Positions 1 to 7,944 of a DNA stretch of 64,000 nt are shown here, piece by piece (positions within the stretch are counted from its first letter, which is position 1; each line of letters starts with the position of its first letter). Under the pieces are notes generated by a model. It did no database searches. It was not told the origin of the DNA and saw only the letters and a list, made by a program, of their open reading frames with translations. The DNA comes from Prauserella cavernicola (GTDB lineage: Bacteria; Actinomycetota; Actinomycetes; Mycobacteriales; Pseudonocardiaceae). The stretch is from NCBI RefSeq assembly GCF_016595675.1, contig NZ_JAENJH010000013.1, forward strand, positions 43,680 to 107,679. Direction: 5' to 3'. The translations under genes were made by a program, and so were the position numbers.

Positions 1-19
1 CCACGTCAAGGAGATCTGA
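1..19 (+). CDS. C-terminal end of an upstream gene, probably paaD (partial)
   Basis: In frame 2 the first bases read His-Val-Lys-Glu-Ile and then TGA at 17-19, one base before the paaE start. Such tight spacing suggests the end of the preceding gene in the same operon. In phenylacetate operons that gene is normally paaD, the SUF-like assembly factor. Five residues are too few to identify it from sequence, so the name rests on context only. Confidence 0.35.
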
Positions 20-20
20 G

Positions 21-1103
21 TTGACCGCGAGCACGACGTCCCGGCTGCGCGGGGAGTTCCACGCGCTCACCGTCGCCGAGGTGACCCCGCTGTGCGACGA
101 CGCCGTGGCCATCACCTTCGACGTCCCGCCGGAGCTGGCCGAGCGCTACGCCTTCCGCGCGGGCCAGTCGCTGACCCTGCGACGGCGCGAGGGCGAGCGG
201 GAGGAACGCCGCTCGTACTCGATCTGCGCGGCCGAGGGCACGGCGCCGAGGATCGGCGTGCGGGAGGTGCCCGGCGGTCTGTTCTCCAGCTGGCTGGTCC
301 GCGACGTCCGGCCGGGCGAGAGCATCGAGGTGGGCACCCCGGCCGGCACCTTCACGCCGGAACCCGCGGTGCCGGCCCATCACGTGCTGATCGCGGCGGG
401 CTCCGGGATCACGCCGGTGCTCTCGATCGTCGCGACGGTGCTGCGCGAGCCCGGCGCGACCGTGACCCTGCTCTACGGCAACCGGCGTACGGACACCGTG
501 ATGTTCGCCGACGAGCTCGCGGACCTCAAGGACCGCTATCCGTCCCGGCTCGAGCTGGTGCACGTGCTCTCGCGCGAGCCGAGGGAGGCGGAGCTGTTCT
601 CCGGGCGGCTCGACGCCGAGAAGCTGACGGCGCTGCGGCCGCTGCTCGGCGACCTCGACCGCGTGGATCACTGGTGGCTGTGCGGCCCGTTCGACCTGGT
701 CACCACGGCGCGGGAGGAACTGAGCCGGGCCGGGGTGGCGGCCGAGCGGATCCACCAGGAGCTGTTCTTCGTCGACGCCACGCCACCCGCACCGGTGCGC
801 CACGAGGACGCGCCCGTCACCGGCCCGACCAGCGAGGTGACGATCGTGCTGGACGGCAGGTCCACCACCGTCGCGCTGGAGCAGGACCGTTCCGTGCTCG
901 ACGGCGCGCAGCGGGCCAGGCCCGACCTGCCGTTCGCGTGCAAGGGCGGCGTGTGCGGCACGTGCCGCGCCAAGGTGACCGACGGCAAGGTGGACATGCG
1001 CCGCAACTACGCGCTCGAGAAGTCCGAAGTGGACGCCGGTTTCGTGTTGACGTGCCAGTCTCTTCCCGTGTCCGAGAGCCTCACCGTCGACTACGACGTC
1101 TGA
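21..1103 (+). CDS. paaE: Phenylacetyl-CoA epoxidase reductase subunit PaaE
   Basis: This 360-residue protein is the likely electron-transfer subunit of the PaaABCE oxygenase, passing electrons from NADPH through FAD and a [2Fe-2S] cluster to the epoxidase that activates phenylacetyl-CoA. The N-terminal two thirds are a ferredoxin-NADP reductase fold with the flavin motif RSYSIC and a nucleotide-binding GSGITP. The C-terminus is a plant-type ferredoxin domain with ligands Cys307, Cys312, Cys315 and Cys345 (CKGGVCGTC, then TCQ). The TTG start at 21 has an AAGGAG eight bases upstream and sits one base after the previous stop, so it belongs to an operon entering from the left. A related aromatic ring-hydroxylase reductase is possible, but PaaE fits best. 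Confidence 0.85.
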   Translation: MTASTTSRLRGEFHALTVAEVTPLCDDAVAITFDVPPELAERYAFRAGQSLTLRRREGEREERRSYSICAAEGTAPRIGVREVPGGLFSSWLVRDVRPGESIEVGTPAGTFTPEPAVPAHHVLIAAGSGITPVLSIVATVLREPGATVTLLYGNRRTDTVMFADELADLKDRYPSRLELVHVLSREPREAELFSGRLDAEKLTALRPLLGDLDRVDHWWLCGPFDLVTTAREELSRAGVAAERIHQELFFVDATPPAPVRHEDAPVTGPTSEVTIVLDGRSTTVALEQDRSVLDGAQRARPDLPFACKGGVCGTCRAKVTDGKVDMRRNYALEKSEVDAGFVLTCQSLPVSESLTVDYDV

Positions 1104-1109
1104 GCGAGA

Positions 1110-1149
1110 CGACATCGGCGGCGGTGCTCAGCCGCCGTTGCCGATGTCG
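1110..1149. terminator. Stem-loop between convergent paaE and the AsnC-family gene
   Basis: An inverted repeat pairs CGACATCGGCGGCGG with CCGCCGTTGCCGATGTCG, with a short loop and a two-base bulge. It lies just after the paaE stop and runs into the 3' end of the opposing regulator gene. Its position suits a bidirectional terminator for two convergent genes. There is no T-tract, which is common in high-GC actinobacteria. Function is inferred from position and symmetry only. Confidence 0.4.
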
Positions 1150-1610
1150 TCGAAGATCAGCAGCGTCCGCGTGGCGAGCACGCCCGGGATGCTCTGCAAC
1201 TGTTCGAGCACCACGCGCCGCAGGTGCTCGTTGTCGGTGGTGCGCACCAGCAGCATCACGTCGAACTCGCCGCCCACCAGTGCCATGTGCCTGACCTCGG
1301 GAATGCTGCGCAGGTGCTCGGTGAGGTCGCGCCACGAGTTCTGGCGCACGTTGAGCGTGACGTAGGCAGACGTCGACAGGCCCGCGCGCGCCGGGTCGAT
1401 CACGGCCGTGAATCCCGTGATGACACCGGTCTTCTTCAGTCGCTCCAGCCGGTTGTAGGCGTTGGCCCTCGAGATGTTGAGCCGCTCGGCCAGCGCCCGC
1501 ACGGCGATCCGCCCGTCCTGGGTGAGCTCCCGCAGGATCGCTGTGTCCACAGTGTCCAGTGCGGCCATCCGTCCAGTCTCGGGGGCCGCAGCGTCGATCG
1601 GGTTGGACAT
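1128..1610 (-). CDS. AsnC/Lrp-family transcriptional regulator, likely controller of bkdABC
   Basis: This 160-residue protein has the feast/famine regulator layout: an N-terminal winged helix-turn-helix (about residues 17-75, with RAVRALAERLNIS and NAYNRLERL) and a C-terminal RAM ligand-binding domain (about 80-158, with GGEFDVMLLV). It is transcribed away from the bkdABC operon across a 113-base gap. This is the usual arrangement of BkdR-type Lrp regulators that respond to branched-chain amino acids or keto acids. The family call is firm; the target is inferred from the divergent layout. Confidence 0.85.
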   Translation of the reverse strand: MSNPIDAAAPETGRMAALDTVDTAILRELTQDGRIAVRALAERLNISRANAYNRLERLKKTGVITGFTAVIDPARAGLSTSAYVTLNVRQNSWRDLTEHLRSIPEVRHMALVGGEFDVMLLVRTTDNEHLRRVVLEQLQSIPGVLATRTLLIFDDIGNGG

Positions 1611-1723
1611 CTGGCGTTCCTTCGCTCGAAACTCGGCTGTCCGTCTCGGATTCAGTGCTGATGCTATGCAGAAGTTACCAGCATCGCGACGATTGTGGCG
1701 TTCTGTCTTCTGCGGAGGTGTCC
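1611..1723. promoter_or_regulatory. Divergent promoter region between the AsnC regulator and bkdA
   Basis: This 113-base gap must carry promoters for both genes. It holds two short perfect inverted repeats: GATGCT (1660-1665) with AGCATC (1680-1685), and GCAGAAG (1668-1674) with CTTCTGC (1707-1713). Lrp-family proteins bind such degenerate symmetric sites, so these are candidate operators. The bkdA Shine-Dalgarno GGAGG is at 1714-1718. No clear -10/-35 pair was identified. Confidence 0.35.
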
Positions 1724-2791
1724 ATGAGTGAGCTGCGGTTGGTGCGGTTGATCGAACCCGACGGCAGCGCGTCCGGCGACGACCGGTACGCGCTGCCCGC
1801 GCCCGGTGAGCTGCTGGAGCACTACCGCGCGCTGGTCCGGGGCCGCAGGTTCAACGAGCAGGCGAGTGCGCTGGTGCGGCAGGGACGGCTCGCGGTCTAC
1901 CCGTCCTCACACGGGCAGGAGGCCTGCCAGGTGGCGGCCGCGGCGGTGCTGCGCGACGGCGACTGGCTCTTCCCGACCTACCGCGACTCGGTGGCCGCGG
2001 TGGAGCGCGGCGTCGATCCCGTCGAGGTGATGCTGCTGCTGAGCGGCGACTGGCACTGCGGGTACGACCCGATGCGCCACCACGTCGCTCCGCAGGCGAC
2101 GCCGCTGGCCACCCAGCTCCCGCACGCCGTCGGCGTGGCGCACGCCGCGCGGCTCAAGGGCGAGGACACCGTCGTGCTGGCGCTGTGCGGCGACGGCGCC
2201 ACGAGCGAGGGTGACTTCCACGAGGCGCTGAACTTCGCGGCCGTGTTCCGCGCGCCCGTGGTGTTTCTGGTGCAGAACAACAAGTACGCGATCTCGGTGC
2301 CGTTGGCCCGGCAGTCGGTGGCGAGCTCGCTCGCGGCCAAGGGCGAGGGCTACGGCATGCCCTCGGCGCTGGTCGACGGCAACGATGTCGCCGCGCTGAC
2401 GGCCGTGCTCGGCGAGGCCGTGCGCCGCGCCGCGGGCGGCGACGGGCCGACGCTGATGGAGGCCGACACCTACCGCATGGACGCCCACACCAACGCCGAC
2501 GACGCGAGCCGCTACCGCGACGACGCCGAGGTCACCGAGTGGGCGCGGCGCGACCCGCTGGTGCGGCTGCGCGCCCACCTTCGGGCGGCGGGCGTGCTCG
2601 ACGACGAGGAGGAACGCGCGATCGCCGAGTCCGCCGAACAGACCGCCGCCTACCTGCGCACGGGACTGTCCGCCGATTCCGAGCCCGACCCCGCCGAGCT
2701 GTTCGCCCACGTCTACGCGGGCCCGGCGCCGCACCTGGCCGCGCAGGCCGAGCTGCTGGCCGCCGAACTCACCGCCGAGGTGCACTCATGA
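1724..2791 (+). CDS. bkdA: Branched-chain 2-oxoacid dehydrogenase E1 alpha subunit
   Basis: This 355-residue protein is the thiamine-diphosphate-binding alpha half of E1, which decarboxylates 2-oxo acids from valine, leucine and isoleucine. The ThDP motif begins GDGATSEGDFHEA and ends in VQNN near residue 185. The ATG at 1724 follows a GCGGAGG ribosome site; longer in-frame starts would run into the divergent promoter. The stop overlaps the next start (ATGA). The products would feed branched fatty-acid priming or propionyl/acetyl-CoA supply. A pyruvate dehydrogenase is less likely, given the divergent Lrp regulator and the separate alpha and beta chains. Confidence 0.85.
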   Translation: MSELRLVRLIEPDGSASGDDRYALPAPGELLEHYRALVRGRRFNEQASALVRQGRLAVYPSSHGQEACQVAAAAVLRDGDWLFPTYRDSVAAVERGVDPVEVMLLLSGDWHCGYDPMRHHVAPQATPLATQLPHAVGVAHAARLKGEDTVVLALCGDGATSEGDFHEALNFAAVFRAPVVFLVQNNKYAISVPLARQSVASSLAAKGEGYGMPSALVDGNDVAALTAVLGEAVRRAAGGDGPTLMEADTYRMDAHTNADDASRYRDDAEVTEWARRDPLVRLRAHLRAAGVLDDEEERAIAESAEQTAAYLRTGLSADSEPDPAELFAHVYAGPAPHLAAQAELLAAELTAEVHS

Positions 2792-3774
2792 CCGCGACCA
2801 AACTGACCATGGCGCAGGCGCTCAACACCGCGCTGCGCGACGCGATGACCGCCGACGAGTCGGTGGTGGTCTTCGGCGAGGACGTCGGCCCGCTGGGTGG
2901 CGTCTTCCGCGTCACCGACGGGCTCACCGAGACCTTCGGCGAGCAGCGCTGCTTCGACACCCCGCTGGCCGAGTCGGGCATCGCGGGACTGGCCATCGGC
3001 ATGGCGATGAACGGCTTCCGGCCCGTGATCGAGATGCAGTTCGACGCGTTCGCCTACCCGGCGTTCGAGCAGATCACCAGCCACCTGGCGAAGATGGCCA
3101 ACCGCACGCGCGGCAGGGTGCGGCTGCCCGTCGTGGTGCGCGTGCCCTACGCCGGCGGCATCGGCGGCGTCGAGCACCACTGCGACTCCTCGGAGGCCTA
3201 CTACGCGCACACCCCCGGCCTGACCGTGGTGGCGCCCGCGACCAACGCCGACGCCTACGGCCTGCTGCGCGCCGCGATCGAGCACCCGGACCCGGTGATC
3301 TTCCTCGAGCCCAAGCGGCACTACTTCACGCGCGAGGAGGTGGACACGGCCACGCCGGTGCCGCCGATCGGCCAGGCGGTGGTGCGGCGCGAGGGCCGCG
3401 ACGCCACGCTCGTCGCCTACGGGCCCTCGGTGCCCGTCGCGCTCGCCGCCGCGGAGCTGGCCGCCACCGAGGGCAGGGACCTCGGGGTGGTCGACCTCCG
3501 CTCGATCGTGCCGTTCGACGAGGAGACCGTGCTCGCGCAGGTGCGCCGCACGGGCCGCGCGGTGGTGGTGGCCGAGGCGCAGGGCTTCGCGTCGGTGGCC
3601 TCGGAGATCGCCGCGCGCATCGGCGAGCGCTGTTTCCACCACCTGGAGGCGCCCGTGCGCCGGGTCACCGGCTTCGACATCCCGTACCCGCCGCCGAAGC
3701 TGGAACGCCACCACCTGCCCTCACCGGACCGGATCCTCGACGCCGTCGACGCACTGCAGTGGGACGAGACATGA
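2788..3774 (+). CDS. bkdB: Branched-chain 2-oxoacid dehydrogenase E1 beta subunit
   Basis: This 328-residue protein is the beta half of E1, with the transketolase pyrimidine-binding domain (FGEDVGPLGGVFRVT near the N-terminus, DTPLAESGIAG after it) and a C-terminal transketolase domain (LRSIVPFDEET). It starts at an ATG overlapping the bkdA stop and ends overlapping the bkdC start, so all three subunits are translationally coupled. Length and motifs are normal for the family. Confidence 0.88.
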   Translation: MTATKLTMAQALNTALRDAMTADESVVVFGEDVGPLGGVFRVTDGLTETFGEQRCFDTPLAESGIAGLAIGMAMNGFRPVIEMQFDAFAYPAFEQITSHLAKMANRTRGRVRLPVVVRVPYAGGIGGVEHHCDSSEAYYAHTPGLTVVAPATNADAYGLLRAAIEHPDPVIFLEPKRHYFTREEVDTATPVPPIGQAVVRREGRDATLVAYGPSVPVALAAAELAATEGRDLGVVDLRSIVPFDEETVLAQVRRTGRAVVVAEAQGFASVASEIAARIGERCFHHLEAPVRRVTGFDIPYPPPKLERHHLPSPDRILDAVDALQWDET

Positions 3775-5021
3775 GCGAGCTGACCTTCACCCTGCCCGAC
3801 CTCGGCGAGGGGCTCACCGAGGCCCAGCTCGTGCGCTGGCTGGTGGCCGAGGGCGAGCTGATCGCCATCGACGCGCCGGTCGCCGAGGTGGAGACCGCCA
3901 AGGCCATGGTCGAGGTGCCCTCGCCCTACGCGGGCACGGTCGCGACGCTGCACGGCAGCGAGGGCGCGACGATCCTCGTCGGGCAGCCGCTGATCACCGT
4001 GGGCACCGGAGCCACCGAACCGGCCGCGGCCACCTACGTCGAGGAGGAGCGCGCGGGCTCGGGCAACGTGCTGATCGGCTACGGCACGAGCGAGCCGGGC
4101 CGCACCCGCAGGCGCCGCGCGCGTGGCAGGACGCCCGCGCGCGACCGCGCCGTGAGCGGGACCGCCGAGCGGCCGCGCGCGAAGTCGCCGCTGGTGCGCA
4201 AGCTCGCCAAGGAGCGGGGCGTCGACCTCGCTCTGCTCACCGGCACCGGCCAGGACGGGCTGATCACCAGGGCCGACGTCGAGCGCGCGGCGGCTCCCGT
4301 GGCGCCGGGGAGCGACACCGCCGACACCGACGCACGCACGGGCCTGCCGATCGCGCGGCGCGTGGCACTGACGGGCATCCGGGCGGCGATCGCGAGCACA
4401 CTCTCGCGCAGCCGCAGGGAGATCCCGGAGGCGACCACGTGGGTCGACGTCGACGCCACCGCACTGCTCGCCGCGCGCGAGTCGCTCGGCACGGGCCTGC
4501 TGTCGCTGCTGGCGCGGTTCACCGTGGCAGGGCTGCGGCGCTATCCCGTGCTGAACTCCCGTGTCGACACCGACCACGGCGAGATCCAGGTGCTCGACGG
4601 CGTCAACCTCGGCGTCGCCACGCAGGCGGAGCGGGGTCTCGTCGTGCCCGTCGTCCGCGACGCCCACCGGCTCACCGCCCGCGAGCTCGACACCGAGCTC
4701 CGCCGGACCGTCGCCGCCGCGCGGGACGGGTCGGCGGGCGCCGCCGAGCTGACCGGGGGCTCGTTCACCCTCAACAACTACGGCTCGTTCGGCGTCGACG
4801 GCAGCGCGGCGATCATCAACCACCCCGAGGTCGCGATCCTCGGTGTGGGCCGGATCCTGCCGCGTCCGTGGATCGTCGGGGACGAGGTGGTCGCCAGGCA
4901 GATCACGCAGCTGTCGCTGGTGTTCGACCACCGCGTGTGCGACGGCGGCACGGCGGCCGGGTTCCTGCGGTTCGTCGCCGACGCGATCGAGGCGCCCTCC
5001 TCGGCGCTGGCGGATCTGTAG
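3771..5021 (+). CDS. bkdC: Dihydrolipoamide acyltransferase (E2) of the branched-chain 2-oxoacid dehydrogenase
   Basis: This 416-residue E2 core protein has three visible modules. A single lipoyl domain carries the probable lipoylated Lys44 in VETAKAMVEV. A peripheral subunit-binding domain starts near residue 138 (KSPLVRKLAKERG). The catalytic acyltransferase domain has DHRVCDGG with the active-site histidine near residue 387. It is the last gene of the operon. No E3 (lipoamide dehydrogenase) is in the window, so E3 is presumably supplied from elsewhere. Confidence 0.88.
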   Translation: MSELTFTLPDLGEGLTEAQLVRWLVAEGELIAIDAPVAEVETAKAMVEVPSPYAGTVATLHGSEGATILVGQPLITVGTGATEPAAATYVEEERAGSGNVLIGYGTSEPGRTRRRRARGRTPARDRAVSGTAERPRAKSPLVRKLAKERGVDLALLTGTGQDGLITRADVERAAAPVAPGSDTADTDARTGLPIARRVALTGIRAAIASTLSRSRREIPEATTWVDVDATALLAARESLGTGLLSLLARFTVAGLRRYPVLNSRVDTDHGEIQVLDGVNLGVATQAERGLVVPVVRDAHRLTARELDTELRRTVAAARDGSAGAAELTGGSFTLNNYGSFGVDGSAAIINHPEVAILGVGRILPRPWIVGDEVVARQITQLSLVFDHRVCDGGTAAGFLRFVADAIEAPSSALADL

Positions 5022-5141
5022 CGGAGAGGCCAGCACTGGCGAGCCTGCGCTCGTCCTCCCGGCTATCGTGGGCACCGAATGTGGCGGTGCGACTCCGCCG
5101 GACCGGCGACCGCACGGTCTTCAGCAGCCTGGGAGGCCCGG

Positions 5142-6086
5142 ATGACCGCCGTGTCGGACCCGGTTCCGCGGCCAGGCCACGTCCACCAGGGCGGGTTCTA
5201 CAGCTCGGACGAGCAGTTCCGCGCGCTGGTCATGCCCTTCCTCGAACGGGGACTCATCCGGGGCGAGCCGGTGGTCATCGCCTACGACCCGCGCCGGGCC
5301 GGACTGCTGCGGGACTGGCTGGGCGAGCCGCCCGGCGCCCTCTACGTGGACGATCTCTACCGATGCCCGGCCGCGGCGATCGCGACGTACCGGAAACTGT
5401 TCGCGCGGCTGGTGGGCGAGGGCGCGGCGCGCATCAGGATCGCGGGCGACGTGCCGCACGCGCACGACCGGGCCCGCTATCCGGGCTGGGACCGCTACGA
5501 GTCGGCCGTGAACGTGGTGTGGGACGAGTTCCCCGTCCTCGGTCGCTGTCTGTACGACGCCACCGCGACGGCGCCGGAGGTCGCCGACGTTGTCGAGCGG
5601 ACCCACCCGTACCTGGTGACCGGCGGCGACGATCTCACCGCGAACCCGCGCTACGAGGAGCCGGGCACCTTCGAGGGCCTGGCTCCGGTGCCCGACCCGC
5701 TGGAGGCGCGTGAGCCGCTGGTGGAGCTCGCCGATCCGAGCGCCGCGAGCGCCCGCGCCGCGGTGCGCGAGATCGCCGCCGCGCACGTGGCCGAGCGCAT
5801 CGTCAACGACCTCGTGCTCGCCGTCTCGGAAGCCACCAGCAATGCGTTGTTGCACGGTGAACCACCGCTGCTGGTCCGGATCTGGGCGCGACCGGACCGC
5901 GTCGTGGTGCACGTGCGGGACAGGGGCCCCGGCCCGGAGAACCGGCTCGCCGGACTCGTACCGGCGATCGGCACGATCACCGGCTCCGGACTGGGGCTGT
6001 GGTTGGCCCACCAGCTCGACCTCGATGTCGCGCTGCTGCGAGGGACGGACGGGTTCACCGTGCGAGTGTGCGGCGGCTCCCGTTAG
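5142..6086 (+). CDS. MEDS-domain sensor fused to an RsbW-like HATPase
   Basis: This 314-residue protein combines two domains. Residues 1 to about 165 match the MEDS (DcmR-like sensory) domain typical of actinobacterial anti-sigma-type regulators (HQGGFYSSDEQF, VVIAYDP). The C-terminal part (about 195-310) is a GHKL ATPase with the N-box-like VSEATSNALLHG and the glycine motifs RDRGPGPE and GSGLGLW. Such proteins act as anti-sigma factors or anti-sigma antagonist kinases in stress circuits. The ATG at 5142 follows GGGAGG. It appears monocistronic, and no partner sigma factor is adjacent. Confidence 0.75.
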   Translation: MTAVSDPVPRPGHVHQGGFYSSDEQFRALVMPFLERGLIRGEPVVIAYDPRRAGLLRDWLGEPPGALYVDDLYRCPAAAIATYRKLFARLVGEGAARIRIAGDVPHAHDRARYPGWDRYESAVNVVWDEFPVLGRCLYDATATAPEVADVVERTHPYLVTGGDDLTANPRYEEPGTFEGLAPVPDPLEAREPLVELADPSAASARAAVREIAAAHVAERIVNDLVLAVSEATSNALLHGEPPLLVRIWARPDRVVVHVRDRGPGPENRLAGLVPAIGTITGSGLGLWLAHQLDLDVALLRGTDGFTVRVCGGSR

Positions 6087-6105
6087 TCCACTGTAGACTT
6101 TCGCG

Positions 6106-6246
6106 TCAGTCGTCCTCTGCGCCGGCGAACGACGAGACGCGATCGTGGATGACACTGACGGCCCAGCGGCTTTCGCTGGAGAGCCAGGGCTCGGTGTCGT
6201 ACGGTTCGTCTACGTCGTTCTCCGCGCGCGGCAGGTCGAGGGACAC
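6106..6246 (-). CDS. Small acidic protein of unknown function (46 residues)
   Basis: A short reading frame reads from GTG at 6246 to a stop at 6106, with a strong GGAGG four to five bases before the start. The product is acidic (DLPRAENDVDEPYDTEPW near the start, AEDD at the end) with a central segment SSESRWAVSVIHDRV. It is antisense-free and fills the space after the convergent MEDS gene. The ribosome site and biased composition favour a real small protein, but I recognise no family. Confidence 0.5.
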   Translation of the reverse strand: MSLDLPRAENDVDEPYDTEPWLSSESRWAVSVIHDRVSSFAGAEDD

Positions 6247-6451
6247 AGGGCCTCCTTCAGTGGGGTGATGAGGGGATACCCGCGTCGAGAGACCGCTCAA
6301 ACTGGGGCATTCGTGTGATCTTCGCCGGTCGGAGGGGTCCAGACCGGGCAACTCGCTGGTCCGGGCGGGGGACTCGCGGGCCGGAGTGGGGGACTCGCGG
6401 GCGGGGCCGCGATACTCGGTGACGTCGTTCGCAACAGTGCTAGGAAGTGGT

Positions 6452-7333
6452 ATGGAAGGCGTCACGCCGCGTGAGATCCGGTTCCGGGGCCGCCCGATGA
6501 GGCGGGACCGCCCGCTGATCATGGCGATCGTCAACCGCACGCCCGACTCGTTCTACGACCGCGGGGCCACCTACGGCACCGGGGAGGCACTGGCCGCGGT
6601 GGAGCGGGCCGTCGAGGGCGGCGCCGACATCATCGACATCGGCGGGGTCAAGGCGGGTCCCGGCAACGACGTCGACGTGGCCGAGGAGACCCGGCGTGTG
6701 GTGCCCTTCGTCGCGGAGGTGCGGGCCCGGTTCCCCGAGCTGGCCATCAGCGTCGACACCTGGCGCCACGAGATCGGCAGACTCTCGTGCCAGGAGGGCG
6801 CCGACCTGATCAACGACACGTGGGAGGGCACCGATCCCCGGCTCGCCGAGGTGGCGGCCGAGTTCGGCGCGGGCTACGTCTGCTCCCACACCGGCGGCGC
6901 GACGCCCCGTACCCGGCCGCACCGGGTGCGCTACCCCGACATCGTCGCCGACGTGATCGACGAGGTGACCGCACGCGCCCGCGAGCTGGTGGCGCTCGGT
7001 GTGCCCGCCGAGGGCGTGCTCGTGGACCCGACCCACGACTTCGGCAAGAACACCTGGCACTCGCTCGCCCTCACCCGCGAGATCGGCAGGCTGGTGGACA
7101 CCGGCTGGCCGGTGCTGGTGGCGCTGTCGAACAAGGACTTCGTCGGCGAGTCGCTCGGCGCCGCCGTGGGGGATCGCCTCTACGGGACGCTCGCGGCCAC
7201 GGCGGTGTGCGCGTGGGAGGGCGTGGCCGTGTTCCGCGCCCACAACGTCGCCGAGACGCGCCAGACGCTGGACATGGTGTCGGTGATCCAGGGGTCGAAA
7301 CCTCCGGCCAGGGTGGTCAGGGGCCTGCGCTGA
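6452..7333 (+). CDS. folP2: FolP2-type dihydropteroate synthase homologue
   Basis: This 293-residue TIM-barrel protein belongs to the dihydropteroate synthase family: IMAIVNRTPDSFYD at the start, then DIGGVKAGPG, SVDTW, INDTW and DPTHDFGKN. The last motif differs from the usual DPGxGFxK. This, with the lack of neighbouring fol genes, matches the actinobacterial FolP2 subgroup; its mycobacterial member is reported to lack classical synthase activity. The ATG at 6452 follows TAGGAAG. An upstream in-frame extension lacks a ribosome site and is not used. Confidence 0.75.
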   Translation: MEGVTPREIRFRGRPMRRDRPLIMAIVNRTPDSFYDRGATYGTGEALAAVERAVEGGADIIDIGGVKAGPGNDVDVAEETRRVVPFVAEVRARFPELAISVDTWRHEIGRLSCQEGADLINDTWEGTDPRLAEVAAEFGAGYVCSHTGGATPRTRPHRVRYPDIVADVIDEVTARARELVALGVPAEGVLVDPTHDFGKNTWHSLALTREIGRLVDTGWPVLVALSNKDFVGESLGAAVGDRLYGTLAATAVCAWEGVAVFRAHNVAETRQTLDMVSVIQGSKPPARVVRGLR

Positions 7334-7441
7334 GTCAGCTCCGCCGGCGACCTGGAGCACGTCGCACCGCAGCAAAAGCGGGCAAAAAGGACGGAATCCC
7401 GCCGGGTGCGGGCCGAGTGTGACCGGCGTCGCACAACGCGT

Positions 7442-7467
7442 GTTTCAGTGTCAGCCGGATGGGGTAC
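7442..7467 (+). promoter_or_regulatory. Candidate SigF/SigB-type stress promoter
   Basis: GTTT at 7442-7445 and GGGTAC at 7462-7467 are separated by 16 bases, matching the GTTT-N14-17-GGGTA pattern known for actinobacterial SigF/SigB-type sigma factors. Transcription would begin near 7474, about 48 bases before the ATG at 7522. This also argues against the longer start at 7459. The gene behind it encodes a HATPase-like regulator, which fits a stress-sigma regulon. Confidence 0.5.
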
Positions 7468-7521
7468 GTCCCCGTTTCCAACGTTGAGACCACAGCGGAT
7501 GGTGATGGAGAAGTGACAGAC

Positions 7522-7944
7522 ATGGCACGTCCGCGGACTTACGAGTCGAAACGGACGCTGACCAGTGCGGGGGAACTGTCGTCTCTGCGACGGGACCTCC
7601 GGACCCTGCTGGCCGGATGTCACGAGCACGTGGTGACCGATGCCGAGCTGGTGGTGAACGAACTCGCCACGCTCGCGCTGTCGGTGTCGGCCGAGCCCGT
7701 GCGGATCGGGCTGACCCTGACACCGGGCCAGTGCGTCCGGATCGAACTGGACGGCGTGCCCGCGGAGCTCGTGCCGGAGGATTCCGGGCAGCGCACGGGA
7801 GTCGAGCTCGTGACCTCGCTCGCCGCCGCGAGCGACCTTGACGGCACCGATGGCGCCACCCGCTGGGTCGAGCTGGACCTGACGGCCCCGTCGCGCGAAC
7901 AGCGCTCGCACGACGAGGAGCCGTCGGTCCGCGTGATCCGCTAG
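7522..7944 (+). CDS. Degenerate HATPase-like (anti-sigma-type) regulatory protein
   Basis: This 140-residue protein aligns by eye with the single-domain HATPase_c_2 proteins of actinobacteria. It has an N-box-like region VTDAELVVNELATLAL and an alternating strand pattern, but the usual GxGL lid motif is weak or missing, so ATP binding is doubtful. The ATG at 7522 has GGAGAA nine bases upstream. A GTG at 7513 is possible but sits too close to the ribosome site. A SigF/SigB-like promoter lies upstream. The stop shares the four bases CTAG with the stop of the opposing gene. Confidence 0.6.
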   Translation: MARPRTYESKRTLTSAGELSSLRRDLRTLLAGCHEHVVTDAELVVNELATLALSVSAEPVRIGLTLTPGQCVRIELDGVPAELVPEDSGQRTGVELVTSLAAASDLDGTDGATRWVELDLTAPSREQRSHDEEPSVRVIR

